A stretch of 64,000 nt of DNA from Vogesella indigofera (GTDB lineage: Bacteria > Pseudomonadota > Gammaproteobacteria > Burkholderiales > Chromobacteriaceae). The translations under genes were made by a program, and so were the position numbers. Under the pieces are notes generated by a model. The model was not told the origin of the DNA, ran no database searches, and was given only the letters and a program-made list of their open reading frames with translations. This document shows, piece after piece, positions 39,469 through 49,157 of this stretch. The stretch lies in contig NZ_JAQQLA010000009.1 of assembly GCF_028548395.1 (NCBI RefSeq), positions 62,001 to 126,000 on the forward strand, written 5' to 3'. The stretch's first letter is position 1. Each line of letters starts with the position of its first letter.

Positions 39469-41280
39469 GTGGCCGCTACCAATTCCTTATCCAGCCGCCT
39501 GCAATGGCGCGGCGTGCTGTGCCTGTTGTTGCTGGGCGTGCTCGGCGGCGGTAGCCACTACCTGCTCGGCCTGCGCGACATCGAGCAGCGGCTGGCACAG
39601 CTGCACACGCTGGTGGAACAGCGCTTCGTCGGCGTGCTGGCGCAAAGCGTGTGGGACCTCGACCAGCACAACACCCAGCAACTACTGGAAAGCATCAACC
39701 AGCTCGACGGCGTCAACCGCGTCGAGCTGATCACCAACCTCGGCCAGCGCCAGAGCAGCCAGCTGCACCCGACAGCGCACAGCGAGTGGATCCGCGATTT
39801 CCCGGTACAGTCCGAACGCTCCGGCAACCAGCCGCTGGCCAGCCTGCGCCTGCACCTCGGCCAGCAGGAGCTGCTGCTGCAACTGCGCCTGCGCAGCCTG
39901 CTGTTCGCCGCCAGCCTGATGACCGCCATGCTGCTGATGCTGCTGCTGTGCCGTCACTTCATGCAGCGCCACCTGCTGCGCCCGCTGGAACAGCTGGTCG
40001 GCCAGCTGCACAAGGAGCAGCCATTGCCGCTGACCGACGGCGAGCGCGAGCTGAGCCTGCTGGGCAAACAGCTGCAGCGCTATCGCCAGGGCTGGCAGCA
40101 ACAGCTGCAGCAGCAACAGCAGCGTGGCAACGAGCTGCAAAAGCAACGCGAACAGCTCAGCGAGCTGGCCAGCCAGCGCACCACTGAACTCGACCAGCTA
40201 ACCCGCTCGCAGCAACTGCTGGCCAAGCTGTCGCACAGTTTCCTGCTCCTGCCGCCGGCAGAACAGCGCGACGCCGTCGCCGATGCCCTCGCGCGCATCG
40301 GCCACCTGCTGGGCGTCGACCGCTGCTACCTGCTGCTGCTGGATGACAGGCAGGCGCTGCAGCAGCACATCAGCTGGCAAAACGCCCAGTTGCCGCCAGA
40401 CGGCGGCTTTTACCTGCAAACGTCACTGCAGCACTCGCCCTGGCTGCTGCCGCAGCTGCGACAGCAGGCACAGCTCACCATCAGCCGGCTGGAGGAGATT
40501 CCGCCGGACGGCCACGGCGAGCGCCTGCTGCTGGCCGAGCACGGCATCCGCAGCCTGGTTCTGATCGCGCTCGATCACGCGGCGCCGCTGCACGGCATCT
40601 TCGGCTGCGAGGTGGTCAACCGCCAACACGACTGGCTGGACAAGGAGCTGACGCTGCTGCGGCTGTTTGCCGAACAGCTGTCCGGACTGCTGCTGCGTCA
40701 CCAGCAATTGCAACAGCACGAGGCGCTGACGCAGCAGCTGGCGGTGGCCAACGCCAGGCTGCAGGCGCAGAGTCACTGCGACGGCCTGACCGGGCTGGCC
40801 AGCGTCAGCCGCCTGCAGCAGGACAAGCAGCCGCTGTTCGAACAGGCCTTCCTGCGCCAGCAGGCGCTGTCGGCGTTGATGCTGGACATCGACCAGTTCG
40901 CCGCCTACAACAGCCACGCCGGCCACCTAGCCGGTGACGACTGCCTGCTGCACATCGCGCAGCTGCTGCAGGCGCAGCTGACGACGCATCCCGGCCTCGC
41001 GGTGCGTATCAAGGGCGCCACCATGCTGTTGCTGCTGCCGCAGCACGACGCGGCGCAAGCCGCCGCCGTGGCCGAGGAGCTGCGCCAGGCGGTCGCCGCG
41101 CTGCAGTTGCCGCACCCGGCATCGCGGGTATCCAGCTTTGTCAGCGTCAGTGTCGGCTGCGCCACGCTGGACCTGCGCCGCCACGACGATATCGACGACC
41201 TGATCGGCGAGGCGGCCCACGCCTTGCGCCAGGCCAAGGCACAGGGCCGCAACCGCTGCGTCAGCGCCGTGAGCCCATGA
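39469..41280 (+). CDS. Membrane sensor protein with GAF and degenerate GGDEF domains
   Basis: From the GTG at 39469 the protein is 603 residues. It has a transmembrane helix (about 16-35), a periplasmic sensor (36-143, with the SVWDLDQHNTQQLLESINQL pattern common in diguanylate cyclases) and a second helix (about 144-165). A HAMP-like and Gln-rich coiled coil (165-250), a GAF-like domain (250-425) and a GGDEF-like domain (436-603) follow. The latter keeps CDGLTGLASVSRLQQ and MLDIDQFAAYNSHAGHLAGD, but the active-site GGDEF is replaced by KGATM. It is therefore probably not an active cyclase and may bind c-di-GMP or act by protein contact. An earlier ATG at 39394 lies within the preceding terminator and is rejected. 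Confidence 0.85.
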   Translation: MAATNSLSSRLQWRGVLCLLLLGVLGGGSHYLLGLRDIEQRLAQLHTLVEQRFVGVLAQSVWDLDQHNTQQLLESINQLDGVNRVELITNLGQRQSSQLHPTAHSEWIRDFPVQSERSGNQPLASLRLHLGQQELLLQLRLRSLLFAASLMTAMLLMLLLCRHFMQRHLLRPLEQLVGQLHKEQPLPLTDGERELSLLGKQLQRYRQGWQQQLQQQQQRGNELQKQREQLSELASQRTTELDQLTRSQQLLAKLSHSFLLLPPAEQRDAVADALARIGHLLGVDRCYLLLLDDRQALQQHISWQNAQLPPDGGFYLQTSLQHSPWLLPQLRQQAQLTISRLEEIPPDGHGERLLLAEHGIRSLVLIALDHAAPLHGIFGCEVVNRQHDWLDKELTLLRLFAEQLSGLLLRHQQLQQHEALTQQLAVANARLQAQSHCDGLTGLASVSRLQQDKQPLFEQAFLRQQALSALMLDIDQFAAYNSHAGHLAGDDCLLHIAQLLQAQLTTHPGLAVRIKGATMLLLLPQHDAAQAAAVAEELRQAVAALQLPHPASRVSSFVSVSVGCATLDLRRHDDIDDLIGEAAHALRQAKAQGRNRCVSAVSP

Positions 41281-41308
41281 AAAAACCGCAGCCTGCGCTG
41301 CGGTTTTT
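41281..41308. terminator. Terminator between the GGDEF-like gene and metF
   Basis: Arms AAAAACCGCAG and CTGCGGTTTTT with a CCTGCG loop, starting directly after the stop codon. It is T-rich in both directions and separates the convergent genes. Confidence 0.9.
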
Positions 41309-41342
41309 CATGGTGCCATCGCGCCGCAGCTAGCGGCCGCGC

Positions 41343-42179
41343 TCACAGCCCCAGGCGCTGCCAGATGGTGGACACCGTGCCGGCCTGATTCAGGGTGTAG
41401 AAGTGCAGCCCCGGCGCGCCGTTCGCCAGCAGGCGGTCGCACAATTCGGTCACCACATCCAACCCCAGTGCACGGATCGACGCGCTGTCGTCCATATAGG
41501 CCTGCATCCGCAAACGCAGCCAGCGCGGCACTTCCGCACCGCACATGTCGGAGAAGCGGCACAGCTGGCCGAAGTTGGCGATCGGCATGATGCCCGGCAC
41601 GATCGGGATGTCCACGCCGCGTGCCTGCACCTCGTCGACGAAGCGGAAATAGCTGTCGGCGTTGAAGAAGTACTGCGTCATCGCCGAGTTGGCACCGGCG
41701 TTCACCTTGCGCACGAAATTGTTGATGTCGTCCTCGGCGGACTTGGCCTGCGGGTGGAATTCCGGATAGGCCGCCACTTCGATATGGAAGTGGTCGCCGT
41801 GCTCTTCGCGGATGAAGGCCACCAGCTCGTTGGCGTAGCGGAACTCCCCGGCCTCGACCATGCCGGACGGCATGTCGCCGCGCAGCGCCACGATGTGGCG
41901 GATACCGTGGTTGCGGTATTCGTTGAGAATGGAGCGGATATTGTCTCGGGTGGAACCGATGCAGGACAGGTGCGGTGCGGCGGCGTAGCCCTCGTTGCGG
42001 ATTTCCAGCACCGTGGACAGCGTGCCGTCGCGGGTGGTGCCGCCGGCACCGAAGGTCACGGAGAAGAACTCCGGCTTGAACTGCGCCAGTTGCTGGCGGG
42101 TGGTACGCAGTTTCGCCACGCCTTCCGGGGTGCGCGGCGGGAAGAATTCGAAGCTGAAGGTACGGTTACGTTCGGTCAT
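41343..42179 (-). CDS. metF: 5,10-methylenetetrahydrofolate reductase
   Basis: Reduces methylene-THF to methyl-THF for methionine synthesis, using FAD and NADH. The 278-residue protein begins MTERNRTFSFEFFPPRTPEG, with the catalytic Glu of the SFEFFPP motif. It continues with VTFGAGGTTRDGT, GIRHIVALRGDMP and AMTQYFFNADSYFRFVDE. The start at 42179 matches the family. It lies downstream of ahcY on the same strand, with the ahcY terminator between. These genes are functionally linked in the activated methyl cycle. Confidence 0.95.
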   Translation of the reverse strand: MTERNRTFSFEFFPPRTPEGVAKLRTTRQQLAQFKPEFFSVTFGAGGTTRDGTLSTVLEIRNEGYAAAPHLSCIGSTRDNIRSILNEYRNHGIRHIVALRGDMPSGMVEAGEFRYANELVAFIREEHGDHFHIEVAAYPEFHPQAKSAEDDINNFVRKVNAGANSAMTQYFFNADSYFRFVDEVQARGVDIPIVPGIMPIANFGQLCRFSDMCGAEVPRWLRLRMQAYMDDSASIRALGLDVVTELCDRLLANGAPGLHFYTLNQAGTVSTIWQRLGL

Positions 42180-42274
42180 GGCAAGCTCTTGCGGCAAGGT
42201 TGGTGATGGTTTCCCTGGCATCCCGTGTCGGTCTGGCGCCGCTGACGGGCGGCGACCAACGTTGGCCGCACAAA

Positions 42275-42310
42275 AAAACGGACAGGGCATTTTACGGCCC
42301 TGTCCGTTTT
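42275..42310 (-). terminator. Terminator of ahcY
   Basis: 14-bp arms AAAACGGACAGGGC and GCCCTGTCCGTTTT with an 8-nt loop. Seven T residues follow on the minus strand. Immediately 5' on the plus strand (42261-42270) is a copy of the GTTGGCCGCA motif preceded by CCAAC, giving a partial fused palindrome. Confidence 0.92.
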
Positions 42311-42326
42311 CACCGGACATCAAATA

Positions 42327-43727
<1,401 letters not shown>

Positions 43728-43835
43728 CGTGTATTCCTTTGTCACGAAGGCCGGGAGGGATGGCTCACCCGCGCATCCCGTGCCCGGCACGGGTTATCCT
43801 GAAGCGGCCCGATCGGAGCCGTTCAATGAAAAGCA

Positions 43836-43894
43836 GGTGAGCGCCGTTTTGCGTTTCCGGGCCTGGGGCGTGGCCTCGCAGCGCTCCCCGGAAT
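43836..43894 (-). promoter_or_regulatory. SAH riboswitch upstream of ahcY
   Basis: Read on the minus strand, ATTCCGGGGAGCGCTGCGAG is followed by GCCCCAGGCCCGGAAACG and then AACGGCGCTCACC. P1 is formed by TTCCGGG and CCCGGAA. GAGCGC in the first loop pairs with GCGCTC at the 3' end as the pseudoknot. These elements (GAGCGCTGC, CCAGGC, AACGGCGCTC) are the conserved core of the SAH riboswitch, which in beta- and gammaproteobacteria switches ahcY on when S-adenosylhomocysteine is high. A CATAAT -10-like box lies just 5' of it. The 304-bp gap between ahcY and metK holds this element, a motif copy and the metK terminator, and no gene. Confidence 0.86.
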
Positions 43895-43922
43895 CCCGCC
43901 ATTATGGCAGAACTTGCGGCGC

Positions 43923-43936
43923 AAGGTTGGCCGCAA
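43923..43936 (+). repeat. Full-length copy of the dispersed AAGGTTGGCCGCAA motif upstream of ahcY
   Basis: Exact unpaired intergenic 14-mer about 30 bp upstream of the SAH riboswitch, overlapping the probable -35 area of the ahcY promoter. Confidence 0.8.
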
Positions 43937-43989
43937 GCACGCCGCACTGGCGACAAGGCCGCCGCGGGCGGTGCCGGGCGGCAAAGAAA

Positions 43990-44009
43990 AAGGCCTCTTG
44001 CGAGGCCTT
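43990..44009 (-). terminator. Terminator of metK
   Basis: Arms AAGGCCTC and GAGGCCTT with a TTGC loop. TTTTTCTTT follows on the minus strand. It is 22 bp past the metK stop. Confidence 0.88.
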
Positions 44010-44031
44010 GGTGCACAACAAGGTGAGTAGC

Positions 44032-45201
44032 TTACAGGCCGGCAGCGGCGCGCAGCGCGGCGGCCTTGTCGGTACGTTCCCAGGTGAACTCCGGCTCTTC
44101 GCGGCCAAAGTGGCCGTAGGCGGCGGTCTTGGTGTAGATCGGACGCAACAGGTCCAGCATCTGCACGATGCCCTTCGGACGCAGGTCGAAGTGCTGTTTT
44201 ACCAGCTCGACGATGCGCTCGTTCGGAATGGCGTTGGTGCCGAAGGTGTCCACCGAGATCGAGGTCGGCTCGGCGACGCCGATGGCGTAGGAAACCTGGA
44301 TCTGGCACTGGCGCGCCAGACCGGCGGCGACCACGTTCTTGGCCACGTAGCGACCGGCGTAGGCGGCGGAACGGTCAACCTTGGTCGGATCCTTGCCGGA
44401 GAAGGCACCACCACCGTGCGGTGCGGCACCGCCGTAGGTGTCGACGATGATCTTGCGACCGGTCAGACCGCAGTCACCCATCGGGCCGCCGATGACGAAA
44501 CGGCCGGTCGGGTTGATCAGGAACTTGGTTTCGGCGGTAATCATTTCCGCCGGCAGCACCGGCTTGATGATGTCCTCGATCACCGCTTCGGTCAGTGTCT
44601 TGTGGTCGATTTCCGGCGCGTGCTGGGTGGACAGCACCACGGTGTCGATGCGCTTGGGCAGGCCGGTTTCGCTGTCGTAGACGCAGGTGATCTGGCTCTT
44701 GGCATCCGGACGCAGCCACGGCAGACGGCCGTCCTTGCGCAGTTCCGCCTGACGCTGCACCAGACGGTGCGCGTAGTAGATCGGGAACGGCATCAGCGTC
44801 GGGGTTTCGTCGCAGGCGTAGCCGAACATCAGACCCTGGTCGCCGGCGCCCTGGTCCAGATCGAGGCCTTCGCCTTCGTTGACGCCTTGGGCGATGTCCG
44901 GCGACTGCTTGTCGTAGCACACCATCACGGCACAACCGCGATGGTCAAAACCCAGCTCGGTATTGTCGTAACCGATGCGCTTGATGGTTTCGCGCGCGAT
45001 CTTGATGTAGTCGATGTTGGCGGTGGTGGTGATCTCGCCGGCCAGTACGACCAGACCGGTGTTGACCAGAGTCTCGGCCGCAACGCGGGCGTATTTGTCT
45101 TCACGCAGGATGGCGTCCAGAATGGCGTCGGAAATCTGGTCCGCGACCTTGTCCGGATGGCCTTCAGATACCGATTCAGATGTAAAAAGATATTCGCTCA
45201 T
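44032..45201 (-). CDS. metK: S-adenosylmethionine synthetase
   Basis: Makes SAM from methionine and ATP. The 389-residue protein begins [20 protein letters not shown]. It has [20 protein letters not shown], the P-loop-like [20 protein letters not shown] and a C-terminal end typical of MetK. The 67-bp gap to the divergent acyltransferase gene contains AT-rich promoter sequence. I see no SAM riboswitch in it. Confidence 0.97.
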   Translation of the reverse strand: MSEYLFTSESVSEGHPDKVADQISDAILDAILREDKYARVAAETLVNTGLVVLAGEITTTANIDYIKIARETIKRIGYDNTELGFDHRGCAVMVCYDKQSPDIAQGVNEGEGLDLDQGAGDQGLMFGYACDETPTLMPFPIYYAHRLVQRQAELRKDGRLPWLRPDAKSQITCVYDSETGLPKRIDTVVLSTQHAPEIDHKTLTEAVIEDIIKPVLPAEMITAETKFLINPTGRFVIGGPMGDCGLTGRKIIVDTYGGAAPHGGGAFSGKDPTKVDRSAAYAGRYVAKNVVAAGLARQCQIQVSYAIGVAEPTSISVDTFGTNAIPNERIVELVKQHFDLRPKGIVQMLDLLRPIYTKTAAYGHFGREEPEFTWERTDKAAALRAAAGL

Positions 45202-45268
45202 TGTGTCCGTTCCCGAATAATGGCCTTTGAGTTAATGATAAAATAGCGCGTTTACTTTCCAGCAGACC

Positions 45269-46153
45269 ATGATGACCCGAATCGCACGACTCATCCTGCA
45301 GACCCTGGCCGCGTTGCCGTTACCGGCACTGCACCGGTTGGGCGCCCTACTGGGGAAAATCCTCTATTACCTATCGCCGCGTTTTCGCGAACGCATACGC
45401 GAAAACCTCAAAACCAGTCAAATCGCTGGAAGTTATCAGCTTTACGAATCGCTCGTCAAACTCTGTGCAGCAGAAACCGGCAAGGGTGCGCTGGAACTGG
45501 CCATCGCCTGGTGCCGCGAGCCGGACTACATCACCTCGCTGGTACAGGGCTGCGACGGCTGGGAGCATGTCGAGGCGGCGCTGGCGGAGGGCAAGGGGCT
45601 AATCTTCGTCACCCCACACCTCGGCAGCTACGACATTGCCGGACGCTACATCTCGGCCCGGCTGCCGTTCCCGCTGACCGCGATGTACCGTCCGCCGAAG
45701 CTGGCGTGGCTGGAGCCGATCATGAACGAGGGCCGCGCCCGCGGCAAAGGCCGCACCGCGCCGGCCACCGGCGCCGGCGTGCGCCAGCTGATGAAGGCGC
45801 TGAAATCCGGCGAGGCCACCATCATCCTGCCGGACCAGGTGCCCGGCAGCGGCGAAGGCGCGTGGGCGCCGTTCTTCGGCAAGCCGGCGTTCACCATGAC
45901 ACTGCTGGCGCGGCTGGCACAGATGAACAATGTCGCCGTGCTGTGGTTTACAGGCGAACGGCTGGCCGGCGGTGCCGGCTTCCACATCCACATCAGCCGC
46001 CAGCAGGGCGAGTTCAGCGGCGAACGCGAGGCCGATGCCGCGGTGGTCAACGCCAATGTCGAACGCCTGATCCAGCGTTGGCCGCAACAGTATCTGTGGA
46101 GCTACAACCGCTACAAAACGCCGTCCGGCGCTCCGTCCCCCGATCAAGCCTAA
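45269..46153 (+). CDS. Lipid A biosynthesis acyltransferase, HtrB/LpxL family (first copy)
   Basis: A 294-residue inner-membrane-associated lysophospholipid acyltransferase-like protein. An N-terminal hydrophobic helix (ARLILQTLAALPLPALHRLG) is followed by the H-x4-D catalytic motif in FVTPHLGSYDIAGRY and by ATIILPDQVPGSGEGAWAPF and YLWSYNRYKTP. Family members add secondary acyl chains to Kdo2-lipid IVA. It is followed 12 bp later by a second family member. Which acyl position each modifies cannot be read here. Confidence 0.9.
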   Translation: MMTRIARLILQTLAALPLPALHRLGALLGKILYYLSPRFRERIRENLKTSQIAGSYQLYESLVKLCAAETGKGALELAIAWCREPDYITSLVQGCDGWEHVEAALAEGKGLIFVTPHLGSYDIAGRYISARLPFPLTAMYRPPKLAWLEPIMNEGRARGKGRTAPATGAGVRQLMKALKSGEATIILPDQVPGSGEGAWAPFFGKPAFTMTLLARLAQMNNVAVLWFTGERLAGGAGFHIHISRQQGEFSGEREADAAVVNANVERLIQRWPQQYLWSYNRYKTPSGAPSPDQA

Positions 46154-46165
46154 CTGGAATACCGC

Positions 46166-47032
46166 ATGAAATTCGCCCTAGCCCTGCTGTGGCTGATCCG
46201 CCTGTTGCCGCTGCCCGTCATCCACTCCCTGGCCTGGGGCCTGGGGCAACTGGCCTACCTGCTCGCCCGCGAACGCCGTCGCGTCGGTCTGATCAACCTG
46301 CGCCTGTGCTTTCCCGACATGGGGCTGACGCAACGCCGCCAGCTGATCCGCCGCCACTTTGTCGAGATGATGAAGCTGGTGCTGGAGTACGGCATCGTGT
46401 GGTGGTCGTCGCCGCAGCGGCTGCGCCAGCTGGTGGAGGTGCGCGGGCTGGAACACATCACCCGCCTGCGCGAGGCGGGCGAGGACGTGGTGCTGTTCTA
46501 CCCGCACTTCGTCGCCTTCGAGATCTGCGCGCTGCGCCTGAACCTGGAGGTACCGCTGGTCAGCGTCTATTCGCACCAGAAGAACAAGACGCTGGACGCG
46601 CAGTTCTACCAGGGCCGCAACCGCTTCGACAATGCCTTTATCGTGTCGCGGCAGGAGAGCCTGCGCAGCATCATCAAGGCCATGCGCAAAGAACACACCC
46701 CGTTCCTGTACCTACCGGACCAGGACTTCGGCCCGCGCGACGCCATCTTTGTGAAGTTCTTCGCCACCGACGCTGCCACCATCACCGGCCTGTCGCGCAT
46801 TGCCAGCATCGCCAAAGCCAAGGTAGTGCCGGCGATCGCCCGCCGCGAAGGCGCGCGCTTCGTGCTCGACATCCATCCGCCGCTGGACAACTTCCCCAGC
46901 GACAACCTGGAAGCCGATACCCGCCGCATGAACGCCTTTCTGGAGCAGCGCATCCTGGAGGCGCCGGAACAGTACTTCTGGCTGCACAAGCGCTTCAAGA
47001 CCCGGCCACAGGGACAGGCTCGCTTTTACTGA
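46166..47032 (+). CDS. Lipid A biosynthesis acyltransferase, LpxL family (second copy)
   Basis: A 288-residue homologue of the preceding gene. An N-terminal membrane helix (ALLWLIRLLPLPVIHSLAWG) leads to LVLEYGIVWWSSPQRLRQL. The catalytic motif is VLFYPHFVAFEICALRL, i.e. H-x4-E rather than the more usual H-x4-D. FLYLPDQDFGPRDAIFVKFF is highly characteristic of LpxL, and the protein ends YFWLHKRFKTRP. It is probably co-transcribed with the first copy and ends before a hairpin containing the dispersed motif. Confidence 0.9.
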   Translation: MKFALALLWLIRLLPLPVIHSLAWGLGQLAYLLARERRRVGLINLRLCFPDMGLTQRRQLIRRHFVEMMKLVLEYGIVWWSSPQRLRQLVEVRGLEHITRLREAGEDVVLFYPHFVAFEICALRLNLEVPLVSVYSHQKNKTLDAQFYQGRNRFDNAFIVSRQESLRSIIKAMRKEHTPFLYLPDQDFGPRDAIFVKFFATDAATITGLSRIASIAKAKVVPAIARREGARFVLDIHPPLDNFPSDNLEADTRRMNAFLEQRILEAPEQYFWLHKRFKTRPQGQARFY

Positions 47033-47048
47033 ACCGGTGGTAGCAAGC

Positions 47049-47082
47049 ACGGGCAAGGACGGCTGCGGCCAACCTTGCCCGT
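47049..47082 (+). terminator. Terminator after the lipid A acyltransferase genes, with a motif copy inside
   Basis: Arms ACGGGCAAGG and CCTTGCCCGT, with a 14-nt loop that contains most of a minus-strand motif copy (TGCGGCCAACCTT, 47064-47076). TTTGTTTTC follows on the plus strand. Confidence 0.75.
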
Positions 47083-47325
47083 TTTGTTTTCGGGACAAGC
47101 CGGCGGTGAGTGGGCTTTCCGCACCGGGTAAAGACACGGTTGCAGCGGAAGAGAAGTGATACCGATTGGTGCCGGCCTGCGCGTGACCAAGGTTGGCCGC
47201 AACCATGACGACATGGCCGCAGCACAGCCCCAACCCTGCCCTGCTCCGCTGCGATCGGGAGCTGAGACCTTTATCTCCAAACATCCCGGGCTACCCGGAG
47301 CGTGGCCCACGCTGTCGACAGCCAA
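47083..47325. other. Intergenic region between the lpxL-like genes and the nuo operon 3' end
   Basis: About 240 bp without a gene I would support. It contains a full unpaired copy of the dispersed motif, AAGGTTGGCCGCAA, at 47189-47202. No tRNA or promoter is recognised. Confidence 0.5.
47189..47202 (+). repeat. Full-length intergenic copy of the dispersed AAGGTTGGCCGCAA motif
   Basis: Exact 14-mer, unpaired, in non-coding DNA, so it cannot be explained by codon preference. Confidence 0.82.
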
Positions 47326-47360
47326 ACAAAAACGCCACGATCAGATCGTGGCGTTTTTGT
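47326..47360 (-). terminator. Terminator of the nuo operon
   Basis: 16-bp arms ACAAAAACGCCACGAT and ATCGTGGCGTTTTTGT with a CAG loop. It lies 17 bp past the last gene of the complex I operon and is T-rich on both strands. Confidence 0.93.
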
Positions 47361-47376
47361 TGTGCTGCGCAGCGGC

Positions 47377-47673
47377 TTAGATACCGCGCTTCTTCCAGAA
47401 GTAGCGGCCGATGAAACCGGGAAACGCAAACACCAGGAACAGTGCCAGGGTGGTGACATAGAACTGCCACTTCTGCACGTGTACCGGGGAATAGCGGCCT
47501 TCCAGCAGCTGTGCCAGCACGCCCAGCAGCAGGTACAGCGCCACCAGTTCCAGCAACTGCCAGCCAAAGTGCTTGTTGGCGACCTGCCAGATGCCGGCAA
47601 CACGCCGGGTCATGAATGGCAGGTTGGCCGCAACAAACGCGAGCAGTAACAGAACGATGACGCTGACTTCCAT
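47377..47673 (-). CDS. DUF2818-type small membrane protein, last gene of the nuo operon
   Basis: 98 residues with an N-terminal helix (VSVIVLLLLAFVAANLPF) and two further hydrophobic segments (LLELVALYLLLGVLAQLLEG and FYVTTLALFLVFAFPGFI), ending in Lys/Arg. I recognise it as the small protein family found next to nuoN in betaproteobacteria (DUF2818). Its function is not established. It is 9 bp after nuoN and before the operon terminator, so it is co-expressed with complex I. AGGTTGGCCGCAA at 47621-47633 overlaps its AANLPF codons. Confidence 0.85.
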   Translation of the reverse strand: MEVSVIVLLLLAFVAANLPFMTRRVAGIWQVANKHFGWQLLELVALYLLLGVLAQLLEGRYSPVHVQKWQFYVTTLALFLVFAFPGFIGRYFWKKRGI

Positions 47674-47682
47674 GCTGATTCC

Positions 47683-49137
47683 TTACAGGACGACGAGGGA
47701 TTGTTTCATCGCTTCGACACACATTGCGATCAGACGTTCCGGCATCGCACCCAGTACCAGCAAGGCCACGGCATTGAGCGACAGCACCAGTTTCATGTCA
47801 CCGGAGATGGTGATCGGGCTGTGATCCTGCACGTCGTCGAAGTACATCACCTTGACCGCGCGCAGGTAGTAGAAGGCACCGATCAGCGACATCAGCACCG
47901 CCACGATCGCCAGCCACAGCAGGTTGACGTTGACGATGGCCTGGATCACCGCAAACTTGGCGTAGAAGCCCGCCAGCGGCGGAATACCGGCCATCGAGAA
48001 CAGCGCCAGCAACATCAGCAGCGCGTACCAGCTGTTGCGGCCGTTGAGGCCTTTCAGGTCGTCCAGCGTCTCGCACTCGAAACCGGCACGCGACAGGCCC
48101 AGCAGGATGCCGAAACCGGCCAGCGAGGTCAGCACGTAAACGATCACGTAGAACAGTGCGGCGGAGTAGCCTTCGGCATTACCGGCGATCAGGCCCAGCA
48201 GCAGGAAACCCATGTGCGAGATGGTCGAATAGGCCAGCATGCGCTTGAGGTTGGTCTGTGCAATGGCAGTCAGGTTACCGATGGCCATCGACAGCACAGC
48301 CAGAATCACCAGCATACCCTGCCAGTCGGCCACCATTTCGCCCAGACCCTGCACCAAGATGCGGATCACGAACACGAAGGCCGCCAGTTTCGGTGCGGCA
48401 CCGATCATCAGCGTCATCGCGGTGGACGAGCCCTGGTAAACGTCAGGCACCCACATGTGGAACGGTACCGCGCCCAGCTTGAATGCGAGACCAGCCACGA
48501 TGAACACCAGGCCGAAGACCAGCAGTGTCTGGTTGGCGCTGCCCGAGGCGATCGCCTGAGCGACCTTGGCCAGTTCCAGCGAGCCGGTGGCACCGTACAC
48601 CATCGACACACCGTACAGCAGCAAGCCGGAAGCCAGCGCGCCGAGCACGAAGTACTTCATCGCGGCTTCGATGGCGCGACCGGACTCACGCTGCAAGGCA
48701 ATCAGCGAGTACAGCGACAGCGACAGTAGTTCCAGGCCCATGTACAGGCTGACGAAGTTGCTGGCCGACACCATCAGGTTCATGCCCAGCAGGGCGAACA
48801 GGGTCAGGGTGAAGTATTCACCCTTGAACAGGTCGCGATCCTTGACGTACTGGCGGGTGTAAACCAGCACCAGTGCCGTCACGCCGTACATCGCCACCTT
48901 GACGATGTCCGACAGCGGATCATCGACAAACATGCCACTGAGGGTGATGGTGGCGAACGGCTCGAAAGTGGAAACCTGGATCACGGCACAAACCAGCAGT
49001 GTCAGCAGCGACAGTGCGTAGGTAATGCCGCGCTTGGCGTCCGAGATAAACAGGTCAAGAATGAGGATTACCGACAGAGCCCCCAGCAGGAACATCTCTG
49101 GCAAAGCCGGCATCAGATTGAGATCAGCCCAATTCAT
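47683..49137 (-). CDS. nuoN: NADH-quinone oxidoreductase subunit N
   Basis: A 484-residue antiporter-like proton-pumping subunit of complex I with about 14 membrane helices. KRMLAYSTISHMGFLLLGLI and the conserved Lys/Glu-bearing helices (VSLYMGLELLSLSLYSLIAL, AVPFHMWVPDVYQGSSTAMT) are typical. It lies 20 bp after nuoM. Confidence 0.97.
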   Translation of the reverse strand: MNWADLNLMPALPEMFLLGALSVILILDLFISDAKRGITYALSLLTLLVCAVIQVSTFEPFATITLSGMFVDDPLSDIVKVAMYGVTALVLVYTRQYVKDRDLFKGEYFTLTLFALLGMNLMVSASNFVSLYMGLELLSLSLYSLIALQRESGRAIEAAMKYFVLGALASGLLLYGVSMVYGATGSLELAKVAQAIASGSANQTLLVFGLVFIVAGLAFKLGAVPFHMWVPDVYQGSSTAMTLMIGAAPKLAAFVFVIRILVQGLGEMVADWQGMLVILAVLSMAIGNLTAIAQTNLKRMLAYSTISHMGFLLLGLIAGNAEGYSAALFYVIVYVLTSLAGFGILLGLSRAGFECETLDDLKGLNGRNSWYALLMLLALFSMAGIPPLAGFYAKFAVIQAIVNVNLLWLAIVAVLMSLIGAFYYLRAVKVMYFDDVQDHSPITISGDMKLVLSLNAVALLVLGAMPERLIAMCVEAMKQSLVVL

Positions 49138-49157
49138 TTCGTATTCCTTGTGGCCTC

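Noticed and set aside
45202..45268. SAM riboswitch upstream of metK
   Set aside because: Only 67 bp separate the divergent starts, and none of the conserved SAM aptamer blocks are visible.
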